DNA of 64,000 nt from Variovorax paradoxus. Its GTDB lineage: Bacteria; Pseudomonadota; Gammaproteobacteria; Burkholderiales; Burkholderiaceae_C. The notes under the pieces were generated by a model, which saw only the letters and a program-made list of their open reading frames with translations, searched no databases and was not told the DNA's origin. Shown here in pieces: positions 1 to 8,582 of this stretch. The position numbers were made by a program, and so were the translations under genes. How positions within the stretch are numbered: the first letter of the stretch is position 1; every line of letters begins with the position of its first letter. The DNA lies in NCBI RefSeq assembly GCF_024734665.1, contig NZ_CP102931.1, positions 4,090,001 to 4,154,000 on the forward strand, read 5' to 3'.

Positions 1-1
1 G

Positions 2-1450
2 CTGATGCTGCTGACCTCGGCCGACGCCGAAGTGCGCCGCTCGTCGCGCCTGCTTCTGCAGGCCGCCGCCCCGAACCCGTCGACGCTCGATGCCCTGTGC
101 GGCAGCCTGCTCGCATGGCTGTCAGGATGCGACGCCGGGCAACCCGAGCTCGACGCCATCTGCGAGAACCTGCAGTGGGCCCTGCAAGGCCTGTTGCGCA
201 CCGCGGCCGCCAAGGCGCCCTTGCCCGAACTGCTCGCGCTCTTCGACCATGCGAGCCCCGACGTGGTGCGCACCGCCGCCGAATGGCTGCTGCTGCACCC
301 GGCGTCGGTCCAGGGCCTGCCTGTGGGCGTGCTCACACGCCTGCTGCAGTCCGACGACGAGCGCCTGCGCGGCGCCGGCGTGCGGCTGTTCACAGCCCTG
401 CCCGACACCACGCTCATCACCCAACCAGAGCTGTTCGCCGCCTTCTGCAGCAGCCCGATGCCGGCCGTGCGCGCGGCCGTCGCGCCCCGACTCGCACAGC
501 TGCTGCCCGCGCATCCGGACTTCGGCGCCGCGCTGATGCCGCTGCTACGCGACGAGTTATTCCGTGCCGAAGCCGCCGAAGGCGTGTTCGATGCGCTGCT
601 GCAATGGCTATGCGGCCCGCTGGCCGAGCACACGCGCCGTGGTGAGCCCGCCGTCACGCTGCGCTTGCTCGAAGCACGCAGCAAGGGCGCTCAGCGGCTG
701 GGTGCATGGCTCCTGCCGCAGCAGGATCCGCAAAGCTTCGATGTACTGCAGACCGCCAGCCTCGGCCTCGTCGACACCGCCGCAGCGCGCCGATGGGCCA
801 TGGACCAACTGGCCGCGAACCCGCAACGCACGCTGGCACAGCTAGGCAATGCCCTGCGCATGTTCGACAGCCGCTGGGACGACGCACGCGACTGGGCCCG
901 CCAATGGTTCGGCGCGCAAAGCGGCGCGAGCCAGTGGACGCCAGCGCTGCTGGTACGCCTGTGCGACCACAAGGACGCAGGCGCCCAGCGCCTGGGTCGC
1001 GAACTGCTCACCACGCATTTCGACGTGACCGACGTCACCACCTACATGCTGCAGCTGAGCCAGCATCCATCGCCTGGCATGCAGCTCTTCGTCACCAACT
1101 GGCTGGCCTCGGCCGCAAGCCAGAAGCCCGACGTGCTCGCGCGGCTGGAGCCCTACTTCCTGAGCGTGCTGTCGCAGGCCAACCGGGGCCGGCTGGCCAA
1201 GGCGCGCGTCATGCAGTTCCTGGCCGCGCAGGCGGTGCATTCGGAAGACATCGCACGCATCGTCGCGCGCGTGTTCGCACGGCAGGCCGTCACTGGCGCC
1301 ATCACCGAGCGCGCCCAGTACGTGGCCGGCCTGCGCAGCATCCAGGCCGCCTTCCCCGAGCTGGACAACCCATTGCAGACCGCCCCGGTGCGCAGCGTCG
1401 CGCCACGCCGTGCACCACCTGCAGCCCCCACCGGAGGGCCCGCCGCATGA
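2..1450 (+). CDS. ARM/HEAT-repeat retron accessory protein (5' end outside window)
   Basis: The frame is open from the first bases of the window, so the true start lies upstream and about 482 C-terminal residues are visible. The protein is built almost wholly of short amphipathic helix pairs rich in Leu and Ala (for example PDVVRTAAEWLLLHP and SPMPAVRAAVAPRLAQLLP), the pattern of HEAT/ARM solenoids, and it ends in a Pro/Ala-rich tail. No catalytic motif is visible. Its stop overlaps the start of the SWIM gene by 4 bases (ATGA), so the two are translationally coupled, and a retron RNA and reverse transcriptase follow on the same strand. An ARM protein beside a winged-helix/SWIM protein and a retron RT is the accessory set described for type XIII retrons. 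Its job there is inferred to be effector or scaffold; the mechanism is unknown. Confidence 0.75.
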   Translation: MMLLTSADAEVRRSSRLLLQAAAPNPSTLDALCGSLLAWLSGCDAGQPELDAICENLQWALQGLLRTAAAKAPLPELLALFDHASPDVVRTAAEWLLLHPASVQGLPVGVLTRLLQSDDERLRGAGVRLFTALPDTTLITQPELFAAFCSSPMPAVRAAVAPRLAQLLPAHPDFGAALMPLLRDELFRAEAAEGVFDALLQWLCGPLAEHTRRGEPAVTLRLLEARSKGAQRLGAWLLPQQDPQSFDVLQTASLGLVDTAAARRWAMDQLAANPQRTLAQLGNALRMFDSRWDDARDWARQWFGAQSGASQWTPALLVRLCDHKDAGAQRLGRELLTTHFDVTDVTTYMLQLSQHPSPGMQLFVTNWLASAASQKPDVLARLEPYFLSVLSQANRGRLAKARVMQFLAAQAVHSEDIARIVARVFARQAVTGAITERAQYVAGLRSIQAAFPELDNPLQTAPVRSVAPRRAPPAAPTGGPAA

Positions 1451-3132
1451 GATTCCAGTACCGCTACTTCGGCCACTCGGGCGCGCAGCACACAGCCAAC
1501 AGCACGGCGCTGCAGTTCGCACCCGACACGCTGCGCGCACCGGTGCACTTCGTCGCCGACATCAACCGCCACCTGCCGTTTCGCGAAGGTATGTCGGCGC
1601 TGCACGACGTGGTGGTGGGCGACCTGCGATTCAAGCCGCGCGACAAGAGCGCGTACCTCGAATGGCTGGCCGGGCAGGAGAACGAATTGCTCGCGCAGTT
1701 CATGGCGCGCAGCGACCAGCTGAAAGCGCAGATGGCGCCCATCAGCAACGAGCTGGCCGAGCTGCGCAAGAGCAAGCGGGCCGTGCTGCAGCCCTTCATG
1801 AGCGCGCAGCAGCGTTACTTCGACCACATCTACAAGGTCAACCGCGAAGCCTGGTTCGTGCTCGATCCGGTGATCACCGTGCACCCCGACCGCGTGTTCT
1901 TCGAGTGCTTCAGCCAGGACGAGTCGAGCTACGGCATGTTCTCGTGCAGCCACGACATCTTCGACCGCGTGAGCGACCACGCCTTCGGCACCACCAACGT
2001 CGACTACTCCGAATCGCTGTACGACGAGTTCCAGAAGATCCGCGACTACAAGACCACGCGCCTGGCCATCGATCCCGGCGGCTTCCAGGTGCAGAGCGAC
2101 AACGACCCGGCCTTCCACGAGCCGAAGATCGACGTGCCCGACAGCTGGGTGCGCGGCTTCCTGCAGGTGAGCAGCGCAATGCTGCTGCCCGCGCAGCGGC
2201 TGCAGCTGCACCCGATGGACGTGCACAACATCTGCCTGGTGCTGCGCCGACGCAAGGAGCGCGTGGGCCCGCGCTCGCTGCGCTTCATCCTGCGGCCGGG
2301 GCAGCCGGTGCGCATCCTTTTCGAGCCCTGGGGCCACGAGCTGGTGTGCCCGCGCTCCACGCACAGCGCCACCTCCGACATCGACATCCGCGTGTGGGGC
2401 CGGCGGCGTCTGCTGCAGCTCGAACGCCTCGTACCGGTGGCGCAGGGCTTCACCGTGCACCTGCTGGGCACGGGCATGCCGAGCTTCTGGGTGGCGCAGT
2501 TGCCCGACATGGAATTCACGCTCGGCCTCTCGGGCTGGACTGCCAACGACTGGTCGCGCAACGGCCACTTCGAGCTGCTGCAGCCGCGCCATACGGTCGA
2601 CCAGGACAGCCAGCTGCGCGTGTTCGCGGCGCTGGGCGAACGCTGGCGCGCCACCACCGCCGAGTTGGCAGTGGCCACGGGCCTGTCGACCCTCACGGTC
2701 GATGCAGCCCTCGGCGGCTATGTGCAGGCCGGGCGCGTGGTGTACGACCTTGCGCACGGCGTGTGGCGGCTGCGCGAGCTGAGCCGCGAGCCGCTGCCCA
2801 TGGACAAGTTGCGCTACGCCAGCCCCGAGGAAGAAGCCGCGGCCGAACTGGTGCAGGCACGCCGCATCGCCAATGTGAAGACGCTTGCTCGCCCCGACGG
2901 CGGCCTCACGCTGAGCGGCAAGTGCAAGGGCGCTTCGGGGCAGCGCGAATACCTCATGAGCCTGCAGCTCGACGCCGATCAGCGCGTGGCCTCGGGCGAC
3001 TGCCAGTGCTCCCACTTCATCCGCCACCGCATGACCAAGGGCCCGTGCGAGCACATGCTCGCGCTGCGCCTGTCGGCCAATCCGGCAGCAACATCGACCG
3101 ATCAGGAAAGGACCACCGCACACATCGGCTGA
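1447..3132 (+). CDS. SWIM zinc-finger protein (WHSWIM-type retron accessory)
   Basis: This 561-residue protein starts at the ATG overlapping the previous stop. Near the C-terminus is a SWIM zinc-finger signature, C519-x-C521 followed by C534-x-H536 (DCQCSHF ... GPCEHMLAL), expected to bind zinc and usually nucleic acid or protein. The stretch before it (about residues 395-450, with ERWRATTAELAVATGLS and an Ala/Gly-rich helix) looks like a winged helix, matching the WHSWIM description. The first 350 residues have no family I can name. It sits between the ARM-repeat gene and the retron RNA, whose 5' repeat begins only 11 bases after its stop. A role as nucleic-acid-sensing partner of the reverse-transcribed DNA is inferred from context. 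High confidence for the SWIM motif, good for retron association. Confidence 0.8.
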   Translation: MRFQYRYFGHSGAQHTANSTALQFAPDTLRAPVHFVADINRHLPFREGMSALHDVVVGDLRFKPRDKSAYLEWLAGQENELLAQFMARSDQLKAQMAPISNELAELRKSKRAVLQPFMSAQQRYFDHIYKVNREAWFVLDPVITVHPDRVFFECFSQDESSYGMFSCSHDIFDRVSDHAFGTTNVDYSESLYDEFQKIRDYKTTRLAIDPGGFQVQSDNDPAFHEPKIDVPDSWVRGFLQVSSAMLLPAQRLQLHPMDVHNICLVLRRRKERVGPRSLRFILRPGQPVRILFEPWGHELVCPRSTHSATSDIDIRVWGRRRLLQLERLVPVAQGFTVHLLGTGMPSFWVAQLPDMEFTLGLSGWTANDWSRNGHFELLQPRHTVDQDSQLRVFAALGERWRATTAELAVATGLSTLTVDAALGGYVQAGRVVYDLAHGVWRLRELSREPLPMDKLRYASPEEEAAAELVQARRIANVKTLARPDGGLTLSGKCKGASGQREYLMSLQLDADQRVASGDCQCSHFIRHRMTKGPCEHMLALRLSANPAATSTDQERTTAHIG

Positions 3133-3143
3133 TACACTGTTTT

Positions 3144-3370
3144 TTGCGAACGGAGCGGGAAGGCTCTTGCAATCCGGACGGCGTATCGCCGTCCTCGCAC
3201 ACAGCACTTCCCAAGCGTCACTGGACGTCTCTTCACTGTGCCGTATGGCCATGGTGACGCGATAACAGTGCGGCTTCCTCGAAGCTCATCGGCGTCACCA
3301 TGGCCATACGGCGTCGAGTGGAGCCCTCCAGTCCCGAGGCTCTTCGACGAGATTCCCGCTTCGTTCGCAA
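3144..3370 (+). ncRNA. Retron msr-msd non-coding RNA
   Basis: The gap between the SWIM gene and the RT folds as a retron RNA. Terminal repeats a1 (3144-3161) and a2 (3353-3370) pair over 18 positions with a single G-T wobble. Inside, an msr-type hairpin has an 8-bp stem (3176-3183 with 3187-3194, 3-nt loop). The msd is a long hairpin: 3240-3260 is a perfect 21-bp reverse complement of 3292-3312. Lower helices extend it (3234-3237 with 3317-3320; 3220-3225 with 3327-3332, apart from 3226). The tip holds a further 5-bp stem (3273-3277 with 3281-3285). Retron RTs use such an RNA as primer and template to make branched RNA-DNA. The branching G and the exact msd ends cannot be fixed by eye. Confidence 0.88.
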
Positions 3371-3417
3371 TTTTTCTGATTCATCATCAGCAGTGCATCG
3401 GCCAGTGGCGCAGCGCC

Positions 3418-5355
3418 ATGACCATGCAGTCTCCCGTCTCCTCTTCTTCCATTCCCGACTCAGCACTCACGCGCGAGGAGCTGTACGAGCGCATCCGCAA
3501 GGGCTCCAAGCAGGAAGTCATCCTCGAGGAAATGCAGCGCCTCGGCTTCTGGCCTCAGGACGCAGCGCAGCCGACGGTCGAAGCGCAACTGATCCGCCGC
3601 GAAAGCGAATTGCAGACAGCCCTCTCCAAGCTCGGCGACGAACTGCGCGGCATCGAGGACCGCGACAGGGCCCTGAAGACGATGCGCCAAGAACGCATGG
3701 CCAAGGCCCGCGAACGCCGCGAGGAAACCCGCCAGCGCCTCGCACAAGGCCGCCATGCGCGCGCCGTGGCATGGCACGAGCGGCGCCAGCGCGAGCTGCT
3801 CTACGTGGGCGATGGTGTGTCGGGCGGCCTCAACGAGGCACACAGCGACAGCCAGGCACTGACCCGCAACGCCCTGCCTGCGCTGGACCACGCAGGCGAC
3901 CTGGCGCAGGCTATGGGCATCGGCCTCGGCGAACTGCGCTTTCTCGCATGGCACCGCGACGTGGCAAGCGTGAGCCACTACCAGCGTTTCACCATTGCCA
4001 AGAAGAGCGGCGGCGAGCGCCACATCTCCGCGCCCATGCCGCGCATGAAGCGCGCGCAGTACTGGGTGCTCGACAACATCCTCGCGAAGATGCCGGTGCA
4101 CGAGGCCGTGCACGGCTTTCTGCCGGGCCGATCGATCCTCACCAATGCCGCGCCGCACGTGGGCCAGGACGTGGTGATCAACCTCGACCTGAAAGACTTC
4201 TTTCCCTCCATCGGCATGCGCCGCGTGCGTGGCGTGTTCCGCCAGCTCGGTTATTCGTCGCAGGTGGCGAGCCTGCTGGCGCTGGTGTGCACCGAGGCAC
4301 CGACCGACGAAGTACAGCTTGACGGCCGGCGCTACTTCGTCGCGCGCGGCGAACGCGTGCTGCCGCAGGGCGCCCCCACCAGCCCGATGCTGACCAACCT
4401 GCTGTGCCGCCGCCTCGACGCGCGGCTGGCCGCCAGCGCCGCCAAGCTGGGCTTTCGCTACACACGCTATGCGGACGACCTGACGTTCTCGGCCGACCCC
4501 GAGCACAGCCGCGACACCGGCAAGCTGCTGTGGCGCGTGAAGCAGATCGTGGCCAGCGAAGGCCTCACGGTGCACCCCGACAAGCAGCAAGTCATGCGCA
4601 AGCACCAGCAGCAGCATGTGACGGGCATCGTGGTGAACAACAAGCTCTCGATCGACCGCGACACCCTGCGGCGTTTTCGCGCCGTGCTGCACCAGGCGGA
4701 ACGGCATGGGCCACAGGGCCTGCAATGGAACGGCAACAGCGACGTGATCGGCGCGCTGCGCGGCTACGCGAACTTCATCACGATGACCGACCCGGCGCGT
4801 GGCGAGCCGTACCTGCAGCGCGTACGTGCGCTGGCTGCCAAGCACCAACGAAGCGGTGCAGCTGCGACACTTGTGGCCCCGCAGGCCTCCCAACGCAAGC
4901 TCCCTGCAGGCGAATTCCGCAAGCAATCCGCCGCAGGCAAGGCGCCCTGGCCCGCGTGGTGGCAACCGACAGAAGCACCTGCACCGGTGCTGGAGAAAAC
5001 CGCCGAGCAACTGGCGGAAGAGAAAAAAGCGCAGCGCGAAGCGGCTCGGCCACAACCGGCCAAGCCCGCAGCGCCTGCAACGGCACGCACGACCACCTCG
5101 GCACCGCCACCCGGGCAAGCCGCCGCGCAGGTGCCAAGCCTCGCCTCCCAACTCGGCTGGATCTTCAGCGTGATGCTGCAGGCCCTCTACGTTGTCAGCG
5201 TCTTCCTCGCGGGCACCAGCCCGTTGATCTGGCTGCTGACGGGCGGCGTGGCGATCAGCAACTTCGTGCAGCGCAAGCCCGGCTGGCTGCGCTTCATCGC
5301 GGCCGTCTTCGTATCTTCGCTGCTGGCGTCGATCGTGCACGGCATGAAGAACTGA
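3418..5355 (+). CDS. Retron reverse transcriptase with C-terminal membrane extension
   Basis: This is a 645-residue RNA-directed DNA polymerase. RT motifs in order are KKSGGERHIS (from 195), the retron-specific NAxxH (N243-H247), LDLKDFFPS with catalytic D257, LPQGAPTSPMLTNLLC, YADD (351-354) and the retron VTG motif (401-403). NAxxH plus VTG separate it from group II intron and DGR enzymes. Before the RT core lies about 150 residues with a charged coiled-coil-like stretch (about 25-115). After it comes a Pro/Ala-rich linker, then two or three hydrophobic segments (about 575-640), unusual for a soluble RT. The ATG at 3418 is chosen because upstream codons lie in the RNA locus; the ATG at 3424 is possible. 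It is the third protein of the ARM-SWIM-RT retron. Confidence 0.92.
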   Translation: MTMQSPVSSSSIPDSALTREELYERIRKGSKQEVILEEMQRLGFWPQDAAQPTVEAQLIRRESELQTALSKLGDELRGIEDRDRALKTMRQERMAKARERREETRQRLAQGRHARAVAWHERRQRELLYVGDGVSGGLNEAHSDSQALTRNALPALDHAGDLAQAMGIGLGELRFLAWHRDVASVSHYQRFTIAKKSGGERHISAPMPRMKRAQYWVLDNILAKMPVHEAVHGFLPGRSILTNAAPHVGQDVVINLDLKDFFPSIGMRRVRGVFRQLGYSSQVASLLALVCTEAPTDEVQLDGRRYFVARGERVLPQGAPTSPMLTNLLCRRLDARLAASAAKLGFRYTRYADDLTFSADPEHSRDTGKLLWRVKQIVASEGLTVHPDKQQVMRKHQQQHVTGIVVNNKLSIDRDTLRRFRAVLHQAERHGPQGLQWNGNSDVIGALRGYANFITMTDPARGEPYLQRVRALAAKHQRSGAAATLVAPQASQRKLPAGEFRKQSAAGKAPWPAWWQPTEAPAPVLEKTAEQLAEEKKAQREAARPQPAKPAAPATARTTTSAPPPGQAAAQVPSLASQLGWIFSVMLQALYVVSVFLAGTSPLIWLLTGGVAISNFVQRKPGWLRFIAAVFVSSLLASIVHGMKN

Positions 5356-5452
5356 CGCGCTGCATGCGTCAAAACCACACGACACTTCACAGCGCGCGGC
5401 AAGCCCGCTACATTCGCTCCTTCGACAACCACACAGAAAGCGGAGGTGCGCG

Positions 5453-5515
5453 ATGGAAGACGCTGTAATTCATGCCCCCATGCACGTGCGGTTTGTCGGG
5501 CCTCATCTGAACTGA
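5453..5515 (+). CDS. Candidate 20-residue leader or small protein
   Basis: In the 307-base gap between the RT and the acetyltransferase there is an ATG preceded, at 6 bases, by a strong ribosome-binding site (GGAGG). It encodes 20 residues (MEDAVIHAPMHVRFVGPHLN) with three His, then TGA. Nothing else in the gap looks coding. It could be a leader peptide for the gene at 5663 or a chance match. No family is recognised. The rest of the gap shows no clear terminator beyond a weak 5-bp hairpin just after the RT stop. Confidence 0.25.
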   Translation: MEDAVIHAPMHVRFVGPHLN

Positions 5516-5662
5516 TCGTTCACGCGCCGAGCGCGTAGCCAGTCTGCCCCGCGCGGCCTCCCAGCCGTCGCGACGCCCCCAAGCCGCCCCGATTCAAACG
5601 CCGCCACCGGTACGCATGTGCCGGCGGCGCCCCGTTCATTTGTCGAATCAAGGCCAACGACC

Positions 5663-6739
5663 ATGCTTGAAACCCGTGCCGCACCTGCGCGGCATACCGT
5701 GACCACTGTTTTCGATCCCCAGCGGGCGAGCGAAGCCGACTGGGGCAACTTCCTCGCGTACTGGCGCCTGCGCACCGAAGAAGACTTTCCCGGCGACCCC
5801 ATCGCTCCCGATGCCGACACCCGGTACAACGTGCAGCGGCCCAACCCCCTGTACGTCTTTCATCGCGTGCTGGCCGTCGGCGCGCATGGCGAATTCATCG
5901 GCAGCTTGAGCGCGAGTTCTCGCCGCGAAGGCACGCCAGAGTACGAGGCGTTCGCGCCGTTCCTCGAAGCCTGGGGCGGCGTGCTGCGCCCCCACCGGCG
6001 CCGCGGCGTGGCAAGCGCGCTGCTTCGCACCTTGCTGGCGCTGATGGAGGCGCACGGCAAGTCCGTCGCGACCATCAAGGCGCACCTGCCCGAGGGCCAC
6101 GCCTTCCTGCAGGCCATCGGCGCTGTCGAGAAGCATCGCACCGTCGAGAACCGCATGGCCTTCGCCAGCCTCGACTGGCAGGCACTCGCGCGCTGGCGTG
6201 CCGAAGGCTTCGCACCCGCCCACGGCCTGCGCGCCGAGGTGCACGCGGGCCGCGTGCCCTTCGAGCGGCTCGCGACGCTGATGGCGCCGCTGTCCGTGCT
6301 GCTGAACGACGCACCCACCACGAACCTCGAACGGCCGCCGCTGCGCTACGACCTGGAAGACTTTCCTCCCTGGTACGCCGACATGGACCGCCGCGGCGGC
6401 GACCACCTTCTCGTGCTGCTGCTCGACGGCGACGAAGTGGTCGCGGTGTGCGACGCCGCCTGGAACCAGCGCTTTCCCGACCGCATGCACCAGCGGCTCA
6501 CGGCCGTGGCGCGCCGGTGGCGCGGCAAGGGCCTGGCCAAGGGCGTGAAGGCCACCATGCTGCAGCTCGTGCGCGAGCGCCATCCCGAGGTCGCGATGGC
6601 TTTTACCCACAACGCCGAGGTCAACGAGCCCATGCTCTCCATCAACCATCGGCTCGGCTATGCCGCGCACAGGCATGATGGGCTCTACCAGATCGGCACG
6701 GAAAGCCTGAGAACCTTCCTCCAGGAGACACGTTCATGA
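5663..6739 (+). CDS. GNAT-family N-acetyltransferase (two GNAT-like halves)
   Basis: A 358-residue protein with two acetyl-CoA-binding halves. The first has GGVLRPHRRRGVASALLRTLLALM (about 100-125), a V/I-x-x-x-x-R-x-x-G-x-A loop; the second repeats it as RLTAVARRWRGKGLAKGVKATML (about 270-292), followed by the typical asparagine and NHRLGY terminus seen in mycothiol-synthase-like double GNATs. The acceptor substrate cannot be told from the sequence. The start at 5663 is preferred to an in-frame ATG at 5618 because conserved sequence begins after it and an AAGG-like site lies just upstream. Its stop overlaps the RIO kinase start by 4 bases, so both are probably made from one mRNA. Confidence 0.85.
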   Translation: MLETRAAPARHTVTTVFDPQRASEADWGNFLAYWRLRTEEDFPGDPIAPDADTRYNVQRPNPLYVFHRVLAVGAHGEFIGSLSASSRREGTPEYEAFAPFLEAWGGVLRPHRRRGVASALLRTLLALMEAHGKSVATIKAHLPEGHAFLQAIGAVEKHRTVENRMAFASLDWQALARWRAEGFAPAHGLRAEVHAGRVPFERLATLMAPLSVLLNDAPTTNLERPPLRYDLEDFPPWYADMDRRGGDHLLVLLLDGDEVVAVCDAAWNQRFPDRMHQRLTAVARRWRGKGLAKGVKATMLQLVRERHPEVAMAFTHNAEVNEPMLSINHRLGYAAHRHDGLYQIGTESLRTFLQETRS

Positions 6740-7587
6740 AAGCACCCCAGCGACTGCAGGCATTGATCGACGAAGGCCTGATCGACACCGTGGTGCGCCA
6801 GCTCATGAGCGGCAAGGAAGCCATGGTCTACGTCGTGCGCTGCGGCGACGAGACGCGCTGCGCCAAGGTCTACAAGGAGGCCGACAAGCGCAGCTTCCGC
6901 CAGGCTGTCGACTACACCGAGAACCGCCGCGTCAAGAACACCCGCGAGGCGCGCGCCATGGCCAAGGGCACGCGCTTCGGCCGACAGGTGACCGAGGCCA
7001 TCTGGCAGAGCGCCGAGGTCGATGCGCTCTACCGCCTGGCCGCCGCGGGCGTGCGCGTGCCCACGCCGCACAACTTTCTCGAAGGCGTGCTGCTGATGGA
7101 CCTCGTGACCGACGCCAACGGCGACGCCGCCCCGCGCCTGAATGACGTGGCCTTCTCGCCCGAAGACGCAATACGCCACCACGCCAGCCTGCTGAAGGAA
7201 GTGATGCGCATGCTGTGCGCCGGCATCGTGCACGGCGACCTCTCGGAGTTCAACGTGCTGCTGGCAGAAGACGGCCCCGTGATCATCGACCTGCCGCAGG
7301 CGGTGGACGCCGCGGGCAACAACCACGCGCGGCGCATGCTGCTGCGTGACGTCGGGAACCTGCGCGACTTCTTCGGCCAGTTCGCGCCCGCGCTGCTGCG
7401 CACGCACTACGGCGACGAGATCTGGCACCTCTACGAGCGCGGCCTGCTGCGCCCGGAGACGGAGCTGACGGGCGCGTTCGTGCACGAGACCGGCCCGGTC
7501 GACCTGCGCAACGTGCTGCGCGAGGTGGACGATGCACGCGAGGAAGAAGCGGCACGGCGCCTGCGCATGCAGACGCCGCGACAATAG
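6736..7587 (+). CDS. RIO-type serine/threonine protein kinase
   Basis: This 283-residue protein has the compact RIO kinase fold. The nucleotide loop region is GKEAMVYVV, with the conserved Lys in RCAKVYK. The catalytic loop is H166-G-D168-L-S-E-F-N173 and the metal-binding IDLPQ has D185, the RIO form of the DFG aspartate. RIO1 proteins in eukaryotes act in ribosome maturation; bacterial members have no settled substrate. The ATG overlaps the upstream acetyltransferase stop (ATGA), suggesting coupled expression. The C-terminal 60 residues are helical and charged. The kinase family is well supported; the physiological target is unknown. Confidence 0.9.
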   Translation: MKAPQRLQALIDEGLIDTVVRQLMSGKEAMVYVVRCGDETRCAKVYKEADKRSFRQAVDYTENRRVKNTREARAMAKGTRFGRQVTEAIWQSAEVDALYRLAAAGVRVPTPHNFLEGVLLMDLVTDANGDAAPRLNDVAFSPEDAIRHHASLLKEVMRMLCAGIVHGDLSEFNVLLAEDGPVIIDLPQAVDAAGNNHARRMLLRDVGNLRDFFGQFAPALLRTHYGDEIWHLYERGLLRPETELTGAFVHETGPVDLRNVLREVDDAREEEAARRLRMQTPRQ

Positions 7588-7608
7588 CGGGCTCACGATG
7601 CCCGCCCG

Positions 7609-8538
7609 ATGAACTCTTCCGCCCTGCGCCCGCCCCCTTCCACCACCGCACGACAGATCGCAAAGGCCGCGGCCTTCGTGGCCCTGGGCCTCGGCCCGGC
7701 GGCGATGCACGCGCACGCAGCCGGCATCCGCCTCGAGGACGATCGTGGCACCACGCTCGAACTGCAGGCGCCGGCCAAACGCATCGTGTCGCTGATGCCC
7801 TCGCTGACCGAAACCGTCTGCGCACTCGACGCCTGCGACCGGCTGGTGGGCATCGACCGCCACGCCAACTGGCCGGCGTCGGTCAAAGGGCTGCCGCAGG
7901 TGGGCGGCATCGACGACGCGAACATCGAGCGCATCGTCGCGCTCAAGCCCGACCTGGTGCTGCTGCGTCCGCGCAGCCGCGCCGCCGAGCCGCTGGAGCG
8001 CCTGGGCATCAAGGTGCTGGCGCTCGACGCCAAGACCCATGCCGACATGCGCCGCGTGATGGAAACCGTGGCCCGCGCCACAGGCAGGCCCGGCGCGGGC
8101 GAGGCCTTCTGGCGCAAGCTCGATGCGGGCCTGGACGCGGCAAAGGCCCGCGTGCCGGCCGGCTGGCAAGGCCGGCGCGTGTATTTCGAGGTACACGGAG
8201 GCATGGCCGCGGCCAGCGAAAGCTCCTTCATTGGCGAAACGCTGGCCCGCCTCGGGCTCGGCAACGCCGTGCCAGGCGCACTCGGCCCGTTTCCGAAGAT
8301 GAGCCCCGAGTTCGTCGTGCGCGCCAACCCGGACGTATTGATGGTGTCAGCCCTCGGTGAAATCTCGGCCATGGCCTCGCGGCCCGGCTGGTCGGCCATG
8401 TCGGCCATCCAGCGCGGGCGCGTCTGCAGCTTTGCTTCGGCGCGCTTCGACCTGATGATGCGCCCCGGCCCGCGGCTGGACGAGGCGGCCGATGCCATCG
8501 TGGGCTGCCTGGCCTCTCTGGGCGAGCCGAAGCCCTGA
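7609..8538 (+). CDS. Cobalamin/metal-chelate periplasmic binding protein (BtuF-like)
   Basis: A 309-residue exported protein of the class III periplasmic binding (BtuF/FhuD) family. An N-terminal signal peptide (about 1-38, ending AHAAG) is followed by RIVSLMPSLTETVCAL, the hallmark N-lobe strand of BtuF-like proteins, then VGGIDDANIERIVALKPDLVLL and a long connecting helix. It would capture a corrinoid or metal chelate for an inner-membrane ABC transporter, but no BtuCD partner lies here. It begins 21 bases after the RIO kinase and converges on the cobalamin operon (9.5-20.6 kb), which supports a corrinoid ligand. A siderophore ligand cannot be excluded. Confidence 0.8.
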   Translation: MNSSALRPPPSTTARQIAKAAAFVALGLGPAAMHAHAAGIRLEDDRGTTLELQAPAKRIVSLMPSLTETVCALDACDRLVGIDRHANWPASVKGLPQVGGIDDANIERIVALKPDLVLLRPRSRAAEPLERLGIKVLALDAKTHADMRRVMETVARATGRPGAGEAFWRKLDAGLDAAKARVPAGWQGRRVYFEVHGGMAAASESSFIGETLARLGLGNAVPGALGPFPKMSPEFVVRANPDVLMVSALGEISAMASRPGWSAMSAIQRGRVCSFASARFDLMMRPGPRLDEAADAIVGCLASLGEPKP

Positions 8539-8582
8539 ATGACAGACATCGACAGCAAACACACCCACCGTTCCCTGCCCCA

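Noticed and set aside
1153..3252. A 699-residue open frame opposite the SWIM gene
   Set aside because: High GC keeps the antisense frame open; its translation is His/Arg/Ala-rich with no domain and no ribosome-binding site, while the plus strand has a clear SWIM motif.
3238..3417. Longer RT start in frame at 3238
   Set aside because: This would translate the msd half of the retron RNA; the ATG at 3418 lies outside the RNA and is followed by the conserved protein.
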